A DNA stretch of 64,000 nucleotides from Pseudomonas lini (GCF_964063345.1 NZ_OZ061318.1:5580001-5644000), one strand, 5' to 3'. Positions 21,308 to 30,421 are shown, counted from the stretch's first letter. Notes: generated from the letters alone by a model not told the origin. Made by a program: numbers and translations.

Positions 21308-22330
21308 ATGAACGCAATACTGGAGAACAAGCCCGCAGTGGCACCGGTCAAGAGTCGCCGGCGCTTTCCGACCGAGTTGAGTATTTTCCTGGTGTTGATC
21401 GGCATTGGCCTGGTCTTCGAAATGTTCGGCTGGATCGTGCGGGACCAGAGCTTCCTGATGAACTCTCAGCGACTGGTGCTGATGATCCTGCAAGTGTCGA
21501 TCATCGGACTGCTGGCGATCGGGGTGACCCAGGTCATCATCACCACCGGTATCGACCTGTCTTCCGGCTCGGTGCTGGCGCTGTCGGCGATGATTGCCGC
21601 CAGCCTGGCCCAGACCTCGGACTTTGCCCGGGCGGTGTTTCCGTCCCTGACTGACCTGCCGGTGTGGATTCCAGTGATCGTCGGGCTTGGGGTGGGATTG
21701 CTGGCGGGGGCGATCAACGGCAGCATCATTGCGATCACCGGGATTCCACCGTTCATTGCCACTCTTGGCATGATGGTCTCGGCCCGCGGCCTGGCGCGCT
21801 ACTACACCGAAGGTCAGCCGGTGAGCATGCTCTCGGATTCCTACACGGCCATCGGACACGGCGCGATGCCGGTGATCATCTTTCTGGTGGTAGCGGTGAT
21901 CTTTCACATCGCCCTGCGCTACACCAAGTACGGCAAGTACACCTACGCCATCGGCGGCAATATGCAGGCGGCGCGCACCTCCGGGATCAACGTCAAGCGG
22001 CATTTGGTGATCGTCTACAGCATTGCCGGTTTGCTTGCAGGCCTCGCCGGGGTGGTGGCGTCGGCGCGGGCCGCGACCGGGCAGGCCGGGATGGGCATGT
22101 CTTATGAACTGGATGCGATTGCCGCAGCAGTGATCGGCGGCACCAGCCTGGCCGGTGGCGTAGGGCGGATCACCGGCACCGTGATTGGCGCGTTGATCCT
22201 CGGGGTCATGGCCAGCGGCTTTACCTTTGTCGGTGTTGATGCTTATATTCAAGACATCATCAAAGGGCTGATTATTGTAGTGGCGGTGGTCATCGACCAG
22301 TACCGCAACAAGCGCAAACTCAAGCGCTGA
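21308..22330 (+). CDS. Sugar ABC transporter permease
   Basis: A 340-residue inner-membrane permease of the RbsC/AraH type with about eight to ten hydrophobic helices. Characteristic segments are TTGIDLSSGSVLALSAM, NGSIIAITGIPPFIATLGM, AIGGNMQAARTSGINV and GGTSLAGGVGRITGTVIGAL. ATG 21308 is 56 bases after the ATPase stop; a GTG at 21302 is an alternative start. Last gene of the inositol locus, followed by a hairpin terminator. Confidence 0.92.
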   Translation: MNAILENKPAVAPVKSRRRFPTELSIFLVLIGIGLVFEMFGWIVRDQSFLMNSQRLVLMILQVSIIGLLAIGVTQVIITTGIDLSSGSVLALSAMIAASLAQTSDFARAVFPSLTDLPVWIPVIVGLGVGLLAGAINGSIIAITGIPPFIATLGMMVSARGLARYYTEGQPVSMLSDSYTAIGHGAMPVIIFLVVAVIFHIALRYTKYGKYTYAIGGNMQAARTSGINVKRHLVIVYSIAGLLAGLAGVVASARAATGQAGMGMSYELDAIAAAVIGGTSLAGGVGRITGTVIGALILGVMASGFTFVGVDAYIQDIIKGLIIVVAVVIDQYRNKRKLKR

Positions 22331-22350
22331 AGCCGGACTAAACGCGAAAA

Positions 22351-22377
22351 TGCGCCACGCCTGACCCGCGTGGCGCA
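22351..22377 (+). terminator. Hairpin terminator after the inositol ABC genes
   Basis: TGCGCCACGC pairs perfectly with GCGTGGCGCA over 10 bp with a 7-base loop, followed by GCCGTTTGTCTT (a weak T-run). The rest of the gap up to 22657 shows no gene; it holds GC-rich sequence and an AT-rich stretch (TTTTTTTATAGAGATATCA) that leads the next gene. Confidence 0.65.
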
Positions 22378-22657
22378 GCCGTTTGTCTTCTATATACAGC
22401 CGCTCGACTGAATTTCTTGCTATAAACGCACTCCGATAAGCGGCTCAAAGCCTGCCGTAGCGCACTTTCAGGGCTTTGTCGGACAGATTTGCTGTCTTTT
22501 CAGTTGCTGAGGCCTCAAGTCGGCCTTAGACTGCCGCCCCTCGTAAATTGAGTGCCGGGTGGCGCTTGGAATAAACGGCGCCTTTCCAATGACCGCTTCA
22601 GGTTCAACGGATCGCTCCCTAATTCGCCTTAATGCACGTTTTTTTATAGAGATATCA

Positions 22658-23062
22658 ATGACAAAGGACAAGTTGCTGGCCATGCCGGCGGATGACTACA
22701 TGAATGCCGAGCAACATGCTTTTTTCTCCGAGCTGTTGCAGAACATGAAAGTCGAAACCCATGAGCGCATCGAACAGAATCGCATCGCCATCGAGAGCCT
22801 GGACACCCCGGCCGATCCGGCTGACGCGGCTTCCGTCGAAGAAGAGCGCACCTGGCTGGTGAACGCGATCGATCGCGACCAGCGCATGCTGCCTCAATTG
22901 GAACAGGCCCTGGAACGTATCAAGGAAGACAGCTTTGGCTGGTGCGACGACAGCGGCGAGGCCATCGGCCTGAAGCGCCTGCTGATCAGCCCGACCACCA
23001 AGTACTGCATCGAAGCTCAAGAGCGTCACGAGCAGATCGACAAGCACCAGCGTCAGGCCTGA
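22658..23062 (+). CDS. DksA2-like RNA-polymerase regulator lacking two zinc cysteines
   Basis: A 134-residue DksA/TraR-family protein that would bind the RNA polymerase secondary channel with ppGpp. It keeps the coiled-coil tip motif DxxDxA (D53, D56, A58). The C-terminal zinc-finger position reads C96-x-x-S99 … C117-x-x-A120 rather than four Cys, as in the zinc-independent DksA2 of P. aeruginosa. The start ATG 22658 gives the usual family length; the open frame extends upstream to 22559 without a ribosome site. A single gene, followed by a REP pair. No Zur-like box was recognised upstream. Confidence 0.87.
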   Translation: MTKDKLLAMPADDYMNAEQHAFFSELLQNMKVETHERIEQNRIAIESLDTPADPADAASVEEERTWLVNAIDRDQRMLPQLEQALERIKEDSFGWCDDSGEAIGLKRLLISPTTKYCIEAQERHEQIDKHQRQA

Positions 23063-23077
23063 TTCAGTAGCGCCCCC

Positions 23078-23142
23078 ATCGCGGGCAAGCCCGCTCCCAC
23101 AGGTTCAACACGGACCTTGTGGGAGCGGGCTTGCCCGCGATG
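23078..23142. repeat. REP pair
   Basis: ATCGCGGGCAAGCCCGCTCC and inverted GGGAGCGGGCTTGCCCGCGA with a short 20-base spacer, after the DksA2-like gene. Confidence 0.9.
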
Positions 23143-23283
23143 CTTTTCGACGTCTGTGAAAACACCCGCGCACTTCTATTGATCTGCTTCAACCCCCCCC
23201 CACTACTAACGGACCATAGATAATGGCTTTGTAGTGGCGTTTAATGCGATCACAACAACTAGAAGACGCGTGGGGTGACGAAG

Positions 23284-24888
23284 ATGACGAGGGACGGATC
23301 TCTGGTTGAGGCAATGCCTGCACCAGTACTTTTGCCGAAAAACCTTTGGCTGACGCCGACCCTGCAAAGCATCGCGCTGATGCTATTGCTGTGCGGCATG
23401 GCATTGGCTGGCTGGTCGCTTTACCTTGGCCTGCCGTTGGCCGTGCTGATTATCTGGCTGCCGCGTCTGCGCTCGCGCACTCTCCCTGAGACAACCGCTG
23501 CGGACAGCACCAGCGCCATCGCCGGATTGACTCGCGATCTCTCTTACACCACCAGTCATAACGCTTTGTCAGCCGCCGGCGTGGCCTATTCGGTCAAGCA
23601 ACTGGCAGACAAACTGCAATCGCAACTCAACGCCGCGGCGCAGATTGTCAGCAGCGCTGAAGTGATGATCGCCACCGAGCACGCAACATCGAAACTCAGT
23701 CGGGAAGCCTTGAGCGCAGCCAGTGAAGCCCATCAGAGCAGCGCAGCAGGGCGTACGGAACTGGTTGAGTCCATTGCGCGCATGCATCAACTCAGTCAGC
23801 GCGCCAGCAGCAGCCGCGAGTTGATCGAAGCCCTGAGCCTGCGCAGCGACGATATCCAGCGGGTCACGCTGGTGATCCAGTCCATCGCCAGCCAGACCAA
23901 TCTGTTGGCGCTGAACGCGGCCATCGAAGCGGCGCGGGCCGGTGAGCACGGTCGCGGCTTTGCGGTGGTGGCCGATGAGGTGCGAGGGCTGGCCGCGCGC
24001 ACGGCAACGGCGACCGGTGAAGTCGGGGAGATGGTCGCCGACATTCAACAACGCACGGCGCAAGTGGTGGAACAGATTCGCCAACTGGCGAGCGATCTCA
24101 ATACCGGTGTTGCGCAAGTCGAGCACACCGGACAGCACCTGGAAAACATCGCGCGCCTGGCCGCTGGCGTCGAAAGGCAGGTCGGGGAAATCGCTCAAGG
24201 CGCGGACACCAACCGCGAACAACTCGACAGTCTGTTCCACGCCATCGAACAGATGCGCAGCGATTTGGCGATCAGCGACCAGCAGACTCAGCGGCTCGCC
24301 CAGGCAGCGGTGCAGATGGAAGGGCAGGCCGAAACCATCAGCGAACGCCTGGCCGCAGTCGGACTGGATGACTATCACCAGCGGATTTACGACCTGGCCC
24401 GCGAAGGTGCGAGTCAGATCGCGGCACGCTTCGAAGCGGATATCGATCAGGGCCGGATCAGCCTCGATGACCTGTTTGATCGCAATTACCAGGCGATCCC
24501 CAACACCAGCCCGGCCAAATACCAGACCCGTTTCGACCGCTACACCGATCAGGTATTGCCGGCGATTCAGGAACCGTTGCTGTCGCGCCATGAAGGCCTG
24601 GTGTTCGCCATCGCCTGCACGCAGCAGGGTTATGTGCCGACCCATAACACCGTGTTCAGCAAACCGCTGACCGGTGATGTGCAGGTCGATACTCTGCAAA
24701 ACCGCACCAAGCGCAAATTCGCCGACCGCACCGGGATCCGCTGCGGCAGCCATCAACAGGCCGTGTTGTTGCAGACTTACACCCGCGACACCGGTGAACT
24801 GATGCACGACCTGTCGGTGCCGATCATGCTCAAGGGCCGGCATTGGGGTGGGTTGCGCCTGGGTTACAAACCGGAAAGTCCTCGCTGA
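23284..24888 (+). CDS. Methyl-accepting chemotaxis protein with C-terminal sensory region
   Basis: A protein of about 534 residues. Two adjacent membrane helices near the N-terminus (about residues 24-60) leave almost no periplasmic loop. The methyl-accepting coiled coil follows, with the highly conserved hairpin tip [19 protein letters not shown] then [15 protein letters not shown]. After it come about 150 further residues ([27 protein letters not shown]) resembling a single-Cache-like domain, so sensing is likely cytosolic or through the C-terminal part. The start may be ATG 23284 or GTG 23275. Confidence 0.88.
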   Translation: MTRDGSLVEAMPAPVLLPKNLWLTPTLQSIALMLLLCGMALAGWSLYLGLPLAVLIIWLPRLRSRTLPETTAADSTSAIAGLTRDLSYTTSHNALSAAGVAYSVKQLADKLQSQLNAAAQIVSSAEVMIATEHATSKLSREALSAASEAHQSSAAGRTELVESIARMHQLSQRASSSRELIEALSLRSDDIQRVTLVIQSIASQTNLLALNAAIEAARAGEHGRGFAVVADEVRGLAARTATATGEVGEMVADIQQRTAQVVEQIRQLASDLNTGVAQVEHTGQHLENIARLAAGVERQVGEIAQGADTNREQLDSLFHAIEQMRSDLAISDQQTQRLAQAAVQMEGQAETISERLAAVGLDDYHQRIYDLAREGASQIAARFEADIDQGRISLDDLFDRNYQAIPNTSPAKYQTRFDRYTDQVLPAIQEPLLSRHEGLVFAIACTQQGYVPTHNTVFSKPLTGDVQVDTLQNRTKRKFADRTGIRCGSHQQAVLLQTYTRDTGELMHDLSVPIMLKGRHWGGLRLGYKPESPR

Positions 24889-24923
24889 GAGCTCAATGCC
24901 CGATAGCCTGCATTGAACACAGG

Positions 24924-25163
24924 CTAGTGGATCTGGTGCATGCGCAGGTTCAGGTCGTCGACCACATGCGCCCAATCGGCGTCTTCACGCAGTTGTTCTT
25001 TGAGGAAGCCGGCTTGTTGCGGGGTCCAGAACTCGGCATCGATGAGTTTCTTGTCATCGGGCAAGGGTGAATATCGGGCAATGAAATCGTCGATGGCCTT
25101 TTCGCTGGAGTCCAGGCCGAGTTGGTCGAACAAGCCTTTCAAATCATGTGTGGGTGAATCCAT
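24924..25163 (-). CDS. DUF2789 family protein
   Basis: A 79-residue acidic protein (MDSPTHDLKGLFDQLGLDSS… FIARYSPLPDDKKLIDAEFW). The pattern of a short helical protein with LxxLFxQLGL and FWTPxQAxFL matches DUF2789 of Pseudomonas and relatives. ATG 25163 is chosen because AAGGAG lies 6 bases before it; the upstream in-frame ATGs are not so spaced. Function unknown. Convergent with the chemoreceptor gene. Confidence 0.85.
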   Translation of the reverse strand: MDSPTHDLKGLFDQLGLDSSEKAIDDFIARYSPLPDDKKLIDAEFWTPQQAGFLKEQLREDADWAHVVDDLNLRMHQIH

Positions 25164-25441
25164 CTTCATCTCCTTGCAGATAATCCGTCGCGCCAAGAGT
25201 TCGATAGGGGTTTAGCAGCTTTTTCCGGATTCGCCACCGGTGATGGCAATGAGCAATTGCCTGTCGCTGTTCCAGCGATTACGATGCCTCGCATTTTTGG
25301 CGTCACCAAGCCGCCATTCAAAGAGTCCGGACATGGATGTCGTCGTTCCAGGTTCAGCGCCTTGCGGTGCTGATCTGCCTCCGTTGCGTGATCTCTTTCG
25401 AACCGATCCTCCCTCGATCCCGCATGAAAAGGATGTATGCA

Positions 25442-26074
25442 GTGAAGCGTCTTGTTTATCTGATGGCCATTGCACTTGGCCTGTCGTTGACCGGTTGTGT
25501 GTCTTTCACTCCGTTGGGTCCCATTGGCGAGCCCTTGAAGCCCGCGTCTTCCACCCTCGATCGTAGCGCCGAGATCAGTGACGTGGTGATCTCCGCCCCC
25601 GAGCTGGACGACAAGGTGCGTGTCGCCGGCAGCCGACAACTGACCGAGCAGGTCAGCGCCTATGTCGATAAAAGCGACTACTTCAAGCGAATCGTGGTGT
25701 TCCCGGCCAAGGCTGGCGAAGACGACGTGGTGCTCAAGTTCAACCTGACCTCACTGGCAGGCAAACGTACCGTGCACCCGGCTTACATCCCCGGTGCGCT
25801 GGTAACGCTGACTATCTGGATTTGGGTCGATGGGCCGATTTACGTCGATAAATACGACCTCGCCGGCGAACTGATCATCGAAGACCGTCAGGGTAAGCAA
25901 CTGGCCAGGTCGGTCGAGCAGGTCAAGCTCGACAAAAATGTCGGCTTGTGGAACGCCGACTACCTCAATCCGCGTCTGGGGGGGGCCCAGTTGCGTGATC
26001 TGATCGCGCATTTGCTGGCCAGTGCCACCCCTCAACTGCGCACTCCGTCAAAGGAACTGGCTGCACATGAATAA
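25442..26074 (+). CDS. Lipoprotein, unknown function
   Basis: A protein of about 210 residues with a lipoprotein signal (MKRLVYLMAIALGLSLTGC, lipid-bearing Cys19). I favour GTG 25442 with AAAAGGA upstream because it gives a normal-length signal; in-frame ATGs at 25424 and 25433 are alternatives. The body is mixed alpha/beta with no known motif. Its stop overlaps the start of the next lipoprotein gene by eight bases, so they are coupled. The 278 bases upstream hold no gene. Confidence 0.78.
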   Translation: MKRLVYLMAIALGLSLTGCVSFTPLGPIGEPLKPASSTLDRSAEISDVVISAPELDDKVRVAGSRQLTEQVSAYVDKSDYFKRIVVFPAKAGEDDVVLKFNLTSLAGKRTVHPAYIPGALVTLTIWIWVDGPIYVDKYDLAGELIIEDRQGKQLARSVEQVKLDKNVGLWNADYLNPRLGGAQLRDLIAHLLASATPQLRTPSKELAAHE

Positions 26075-26645
26075 ATATCTTCTGGTTTTGCTGATTTTGC
26101 TCAGCAGCTCCCTGACAGGCTGTATTTCCTACTCCCAGCATGAGTTGGCCCCGTTGGACCAATGGCCGCCAGCGCAGGCCAGGCAGGACAAGCCCAGTGC
26201 TTATCTGCACGTGACCACCCAGCAGCAGTTCAACGGCGAACTGTCGGGTGGCGTCGGCAATGCGGCGCTGGTGGAACAGAACATGCTGGAAACCTTCAAG
26301 GAGTCCGGGCAATTCAAGAACGTGACCACAGACAAGGTCGACTCGAGCCTGTACGTGACGAGTACTTTGACCAATAACGAGCAGGGGAATATCGCGAGTG
26401 CCTGGCTGACGGGCTTCACGCTCTTCGTGATCCCGACAACGTTCAGCAACACCTTCACGCTGGAAACGGTGTTCAAGGATCGGGAAGGCAACGTGTTGGG
26501 CAAAATCGTCAAACAGGAGAGCACCCGTACCTGGATGCAGGTTTTGCTGATTGTCGGTTTGCCGTTCAATGAACGTGGGGACACGGTGCTCAAGCACCTG
26601 ACCCAAAGCACGCTGGATGAAGCGGTCAAGCGCAAGCTGATCTGA
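26067..26645 (+). CDS. Lipoprotein, unknown function
   Basis: A 192-residue protein with a lipoprotein signal MNKYLLVLLILLSSSLTGC (Cys19). Its general layout resembles the preceding lipoprotein: an N-terminal linker, a beta-rich core, a hydrophobic turn (LTGFTLFVIPTTFSNTF) and a C-terminal helical part (DTVLKHLTQSTLDEAVKRK). ATG 26067 lies inside the previous gene. Both may act together at the envelope; no more can be said. Confidence 0.8.
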   Translation: MNKYLLVLLILLSSSLTGCISYSQHELAPLDQWPPAQARQDKPSAYLHVTTQQQFNGELSGGVGNAALVEQNMLETFKESGQFKNVTTDKVDSSLYVTSTLTNNEQGNIASAWLTGFTLFVIPTTFSNTFTLETVFKDREGNVLGKIVKQESTRTWMQVLLIVGLPFNERGDTVLKHLTQSTLDEAVKRKLI

Positions 26646-26788
26646 CCGATTATCGAGATAAAAGGCGTGCTATCTGTGCAAGGCTGGCACGCCGCAGACA
26701 CTTCAGGCCGGGATGTAGGCTGTTCAGGCCTGACTCACTGCGCTGGCGGCCATGAACATCACGCTGGCCCTCGCTTTCCACACCCGTC

Positions 26789-27019
26789 TCAGGCTTTCAA
26801 TGCCCCTTCATCGACGGCAACCTTCAGGGCTTTCGCGGCTTCCTGGGCGGCGATGGCCGCAACATCCGAGGTCTTGAACCAGCGATCCTTTTCGACCTGG
26901 TGATACGTCACAGTGGTCAACGGCGGTTTGGCGCGCATGATAATGACTGCCTGGAATTCGCCTTCGACCTCTCTGGCTTCGCCCCGGATAAAAAATTCAC
27001 CGATATCAAATTCCGTCAC
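26789..27019 (-). CDS. Small hypothetical protein
   Basis: A 76-residue protein starting at GTG 27019 (MTEFDIGEFFIRGEAREVEG…), preceded by AAGGGAAGA. It ends in an Ala/Lys-rich helix (AAQEAAKALKVAVDEGALKA). The frame is open further upstream to 27220 but without a start supported by a ribosome site and with less typical composition. No family recognised. Confidence 0.6.
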   Translation of the reverse strand: MTEFDIGEFFIRGEAREVEGEFQAVIIMRAKPPLTTVTYHQVEKDRWFKTSDVAAIAAQEAAKALKVAVDEGALKA

Positions 27020-27176
27020 GTAGCAGTCTTCCCTTGGAAATAGTTGTTGTGTTGAATGCCGTCCGCCCTGGGGACGGGTTTCATTGGTCGGGCAGTATGG
27101 CAGTAGTTGCCTGCCGGCGGCTGAGTTAAGTCGCCGGTGTGACGAAACGTCTATGGAAGTGAATGCTGCAGGTGTC

Positions 27177-27425
27177 TTAACTGCTTGCCTCGAGTGAACG
27201 GGCAAGGGCGCAGGCTTCATTATGATTACCGCGGAAACCTCTTACACGTCCGGTGGATATTTCCCTGATGTGGAAAAAGGCGTTGCCGGCCAATACCACC
27301 CGAAAACGCGGGAGCAGACGCTCTTCAGGCAGGAAGTCCTGCTGGCGGAGCACCATCGAATGCAGAGGTGACGAGCCGTTTGTGTGCCGTGTGTGAGGCT
27401 GGGCAAAGTGAGTCAGTGTGCACAT
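27177..27425 (-). CDS. Small hypothetical protein
   Basis: An 82-residue protein starting at ATG 27425 (MCTLTHFAQPHTRHTNGSSP…) with AAAGGA 7 bases upstream. It is rich in His and Arg, and the C-terminal half (RFRVVLAGNAFFHIREISTGRVRGF) looks like a short beta-sheet. Co-directional with the gene at 26789. No family recognised; coding status rests on the ribosome site and codon use. Confidence 0.5.
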   Translation of the reverse strand: MCTLTHFAQPHTRHTNGSSPLHSMVLRQQDFLPEERLLPRFRVVLAGNAFFHIREISTGRVRGFRGNHNEACALARSLEASS

Positions 27426-27836
27426 ATGAAGTCCTTTTCGTGGTTTTACCGACGTGTGTACGTTGTTATGGGTAGTCTCGGTGAGCATCGCTGCTCTAGA
27501 ATCGCCATCAATGGTTGGCGATTGATGCCCATCTAAAGCAATTTTTTACTGGCGATATGTCGGAAAAGTGCTTTTTTTAAAGAGAATTTTCCCTAAAGTT
27601 GGTAATCCGATTTTATCTGGCCGTCAGAAGGGCGTTTTCCTTCAACATCTGACGACCGCCAGGCAAGACGACGTGAGGGATGTTCCAGTAATCTTCTCAA
27701 ACCTCGCGATGAATGGGCTCTCTGCCCGTTCCCAGGATTGGACCCGGGTCATTTGGCTACACCTCGGCATTGCCGCTTTTTTCTGCTGTGCGCGTTTCCC
27801 GCGTACGGCGTCATTTTCAGATGTGGGGATGTTTCC
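27426..27836. other. Gene-free gap between divergent genes
   Basis: 411 bases with no gene I can support. It holds a hairpin AATCGCCA (27500-27507) / TGGCGATT (27516-27523) and a T-run at about 27571. A 92-codon open frame starting GTG 27568 runs into the next gene's start region but has no ribosome site and an unlikely composition. The promoters for the genes on both sides should lie here. Confidence 0.4.
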
Positions 27837-28307
27837 TTGGCAGTAAGTAATCTCGATATGCATGCTTTGTTCGTGCTGGGTGATTTGCGCGCAAAGCTGG
27901 TTAAACAGTTTCAGTCACGTTTCGTCTACATCACCGAACAGAACGCTGAAGGCATTTACATTGCCGAACTCGACACCGAATCAGCGCTGGTGGTGGATGA
28001 CAAACCAGGGCTTAAACTCAAGGTCGGCGATCATTTCAGCGCCTCCGTATTGCCCAGCCGCGAAGGCGGCAAGCTGGACATCAAGTTCCGCGAAATCAAG
28101 CTGACGGTATACGGGCTGGGGGATTACGCGTTCGTGACCACCGCAGACGGCCACGGCATTGTGTTCAAGGAAGGTCATAGCGTGGTGATGGTGTTTGCGG
28201 CCCATCAACAATTGCAGGAAGGCCTGACCAAAACCCTGAAAGCCGTGACCGCCAAGGCCGCCAAGTGGCGTAAAGGTGAACTGGTGACCTTCAAGGCCAG
28301 CGAGTAA
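27837..28307 (+). CDS. Hypothetical protein
   Basis: A protein of about 156 residues (…VSNLDMHALFVLGDLRAKLVKQF…). I start it at TTG 27837 because GGGGATG lies 8 bases before it; ATG 27858 is an alternative. The middle is beta-rich (GIYIAELDTESALVVDDKPG) and the end is Lys-rich helical. Its stop TAA shares an A with the next gene's ATG, so the two are coupled. No family recognised. Confidence 0.6.
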   Translation: MAVSNLDMHALFVLGDLRAKLVKQFQSRFVYITEQNAEGIYIAELDTESALVVDDKPGLKLKVGDHFSASVLPSREGGKLDIKFREIKLTVYGLGDYAFVTTADGHGIVFKEGHSVVMVFAAHQQLQEGLTKTLKAVTAKAAKWRKGELVTFKASE

Positions 28308-28510
28308 TGACCCTGACCCGCGCCGACTTCCACGAACAGAACCAGGCCAGTGCCCACGCCGAGGCGCAGCGCTTGTTGGCGCAGAAGGCCGTTCTACAGG
28401 GAGCCTGGCTGAGTTGGGTGGCGTCACAGATCTACCTGTTGCGTCCGGCGGCGTACGCCAGCATGGTCAGAAGAGAGCTTGCGCACTTGCAGGAACCTTG
28501 CGAAAAGTAA
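28307..28510 (+). CDS. Small hypothetical protein
   Basis: A 67-residue protein (MTLTRADFHEQNQASAHAEA…) overlapping the preceding stop by one base (TAATG). Mostly helical, with a Trp/Leu-rich middle (LQGAWLSWVASQIYLL). It is supported mainly by the coupling to the upstream gene and Pseudomonas-like codon use. Confidence 0.55.
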   Translation: MTLTRADFHEQNQASAHAEAQRLLAQKAVLQGAWLSWVASQIYLLRPAAYASMVRRELAHLQEPCEK

Positions 28511-28629
28511 TCCTCGCCCCTCGAAAGCAGGAACCTCAACTACAGTCAGATGACTGAGTATTCAGAGGCTTGCGGTCTTCTTTGTCAGGCCATCCTGCTA
28601 TTGCTGTGAACAGCGCGAGGTGCAAAAGC

Positions 28630-29646
28630 ATGAAGGGATTTCGACGGTTACTGGCCGCTACCCTGGCCACGTTCGGTTTATTGGCTTCACCCGTTCCGAT
28701 GTTCGCTGCCCAGGCGCCGATTCACTTCGCCGACCTGAACTGGGAAAGCGGCAGCCTGATCACCGATATCCTGCGGATCATCGTCGAGAAGGGTTATGGC
28801 TTGCCGACCGACACCTTGCCGGGGACGACGATTACCCTGGAGACCGCATTGGCCAACAATGACATTCAGGTCATTGGCGAAGAATGGGCCGGTCGCAGTC
28901 CGGTCTGGGTCAAGGCTGAGGCCGAGGGCAAAGTCGCGGCCCTGGGCGATACGGTCAAGGGTGCCACCGAGGGCTGGTGGGTGCCGGAGTATGTGATCAA
29001 GGGCGACCCGGCCAAGGGCATCAAGCCGCTGGCGCCGGATCTGCGCAGTATCAGTGATCTGCCACGCTACAAAGACGTGTTCAAAGACCCGGAAACCCCG
29101 GGCAAGGGGCGCTTTCTGAACAGCCCGATCGGCTGGACGTCGGAGGTGGTCAACAAGCAGAAGCTCAAGGCGTATGGGCTGGACGACAGCTACGTGAACT
29201 TTCGCAGTGGTTCGGGGGCGGCGCTGGACGCAGAGATCAGTTCGTCGATTCGTCGCGGCAAGCCGGTCCTGTTCTATTACTGGTCGCCGACGCCATTGCT
29301 CGGTCGTTTCAAGCTGATTCAGCTGCAAGAGCCACCGTTCGACGCCGAAGCCTGGAAAACCCTGACCGACGCCGACAACCCCAATCCAAAACCGACTCGC
29401 TCGCTGCCCTCGAAGCTGTCCATCGGCGTGTCCACGCCATTTCAGAAACAATACCCGCAGATTGTCGAGTTCTTCACCAAGGTCGATTTGCCGATCGATG
29501 CGTTGAACAAGGCCCTGGCTGACATGAGCGAAAAACACACCCCGCCACGTCAAGCGGCGCAGGCCTTCATGAAGGCGCACCCGGACGTGTGGCGGGCCTG
29601 GGTACCCAAGGATGTGGCTGACAAGGTGTCTGCCGCCCTGCAATAA
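28630..29646 (+). CDS. Glycine-betaine-type ABC substrate-binding protein (orphan)
   Basis: A 338-residue periplasmic binding protein of the OpuAC class. Signal peptide of about 26 residues (…ASPVPMFA/AQA). The pattern FADLNWESGSLITDILRIIVEKGYG, then EEWAGRSPVWVKA, WWVPEYVIKG, GWTSEVV and FYYWSPTPLLGRF is typical of quaternary-amine binders. No ATPase or permease gene is adjacent, so it must work with a transporter coded elsewhere. A hairpin follows at once. Confidence 0.88.
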   Translation: MKGFRRLLAATLATFGLLASPVPMFAAQAPIHFADLNWESGSLITDILRIIVEKGYGLPTDTLPGTTITLETALANNDIQVIGEEWAGRSPVWVKAEAEGKVAALGDTVKGATEGWWVPEYVIKGDPAKGIKPLAPDLRSISDLPRYKDVFKDPETPGKGRFLNSPIGWTSEVVNKQKLKAYGLDDSYVNFRSGSGAALDAEISSSIRRGKPVLFYYWSPTPLLGRFKLIQLQEPPFDAEAWKTLTDADNPNPKPTRSLPSKLSIGVSTPFQKQYPQIVEFFTKVDLPIDALNKALADMSEKHTPPRQAAQAFMKAHPDVWRAWVPKDVADKVSAALQ

Positions 29647-29651
29647 ACCGA

Positions 29652-29687
29652 TTTATGTACGCCCGGGAATTCTCGGGTGTACATAAA
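29652..29687 (+). terminator. Hairpin after the binding-protein gene
   Basis: TTTATGTAC pairs with GTACATAAA across an inner CCCG/CGGG stem with loop GGAATTCT. It begins 6 bases after the stop codon. The AT arms could serve as a bidirectional terminator. Confidence 0.6.
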
Positions 29688-29691
29688 CCCC

Positions 29692-29772
29692 GTAGGAGCT
29701 GCCGCAGACGGCGATCTTTTGACCTGGCTTGAAAAAAACAAGATCAAAAGATCGCAGCCTGCGGCAGCTTCT
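29692..29772. repeat. REP-like pair of the GTAGGAGCTGCCGCAG family
   Basis: GTAGGAGCTGCCGCAGACGG…GATCTTTTGA and the inverted GATCAAAAGATCGCAGCCTG…CGGCAGCTTCT. This is a different repeat family from the other REPs here. It is followed by a G8 run (29775-29782). Confidence 0.75.
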
Positions 29773-29889
29773 TGGGGGGGGGCGCTTTTAATCGCGTTTG
29801 CAGCAGAGCTACCGTTTATAGCGAATACCCTTACAAAAACGCGCAAGGAAGTTCATCCTGCTGCGACATTTCACGCTGGATCTCTGAAT

Positions 29890-30327
29890 ATGAGCCTTTT
29901 GGTCGCGCAATGGATTGCAGCAATCTTTTTATTGATCAGCCTGGTCCACCTGTATTGGGCAGCGGGTGGCAAGTGGGGTAGCGAGGCGGTGGTGCCGCGT
30001 GTGCCCGGGGAGGGCGGTGAGGCATCAAGGCCCGCGTTCAAGCCGTCGGGCTTTGCCACGTTGCTGGTGGCGGTGGGTTTACTGCTGATCGCGATGCTGG
30101 TGTGCCTGCGGGTCGGGCTGTATCTGCCCACGGTGCATCATTGGTCGCTGCAATGGGTGATCAGCGCGATCGCGATGCTGATGTTCGCCCGGGCGATAGG
30201 CGATTCGAATTTGGTGGGGTTCTTCAAGCAGGAGAAGGGCTCGAGGTTTGCCCGGCTGGATACGTGGGCGTATTCGCCGTTGTGTGTGGTGTTGGGGTCC
30301 GGATTGTTGGCAGTGGCCTGGATTTGA
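29890..30327 (+). CDS. DUF3995 membrane protein
   Basis: A 145-residue protein with four hydrophobic helices (about 5-25, 55-75, 85-105, 122-142) and the HLYWAAGGKWG motif after helix 1, which marks DUF3995. ATG 29890 is preceded by GGATCTCTGAAT. The open frame reaches back through the repeat and is not coding there. Function unknown. Confidence 0.82.
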   Translation: MSLLVAQWIAAIFLLISLVHLYWAAGGKWGSEAVVPRVPGEGGEASRPAFKPSGFATLLVAVGLLLIAMLVCLRVGLYLPTVHHWSLQWVISAIAMLMFARAIGDSNLVGFFKQEKGSRFARLDTWAYSPLCVVLGSGLLAVAWI

Positions 30328-30342
30328 GTCGACCGGACTATT

Positions 30343-30421
30343 GCCATCGCGAGCAGGCTCGCTCCCACAGGGATTTTGTGAACACCGAAGATCCAATGTG
30401 GGAGCGAGCCTGCTCGCGATG
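30343..30421. repeat. REP pair, GCGAGCAGGCTCGC type
   Basis: ATCGCGAGCAGGCTCGCTCC and inverted GGGAGCGAGCCTGCTCGCGAT around a spacer of about 30 bases, between convergent genes. Confidence 0.9.

Noticed and set aside
23063..23283. Possible promoter or attenuator before the chemoreceptor beyond the REP
   Set aside because: Only the REP pair and a C9-10 run are visible; no confident -35/-10 or other motif.
27568..27846. 92-codon frame in the 411-base gap
   Set aside because: No ribosome site, starts next to a T-run, composition unlike coding sequence here.
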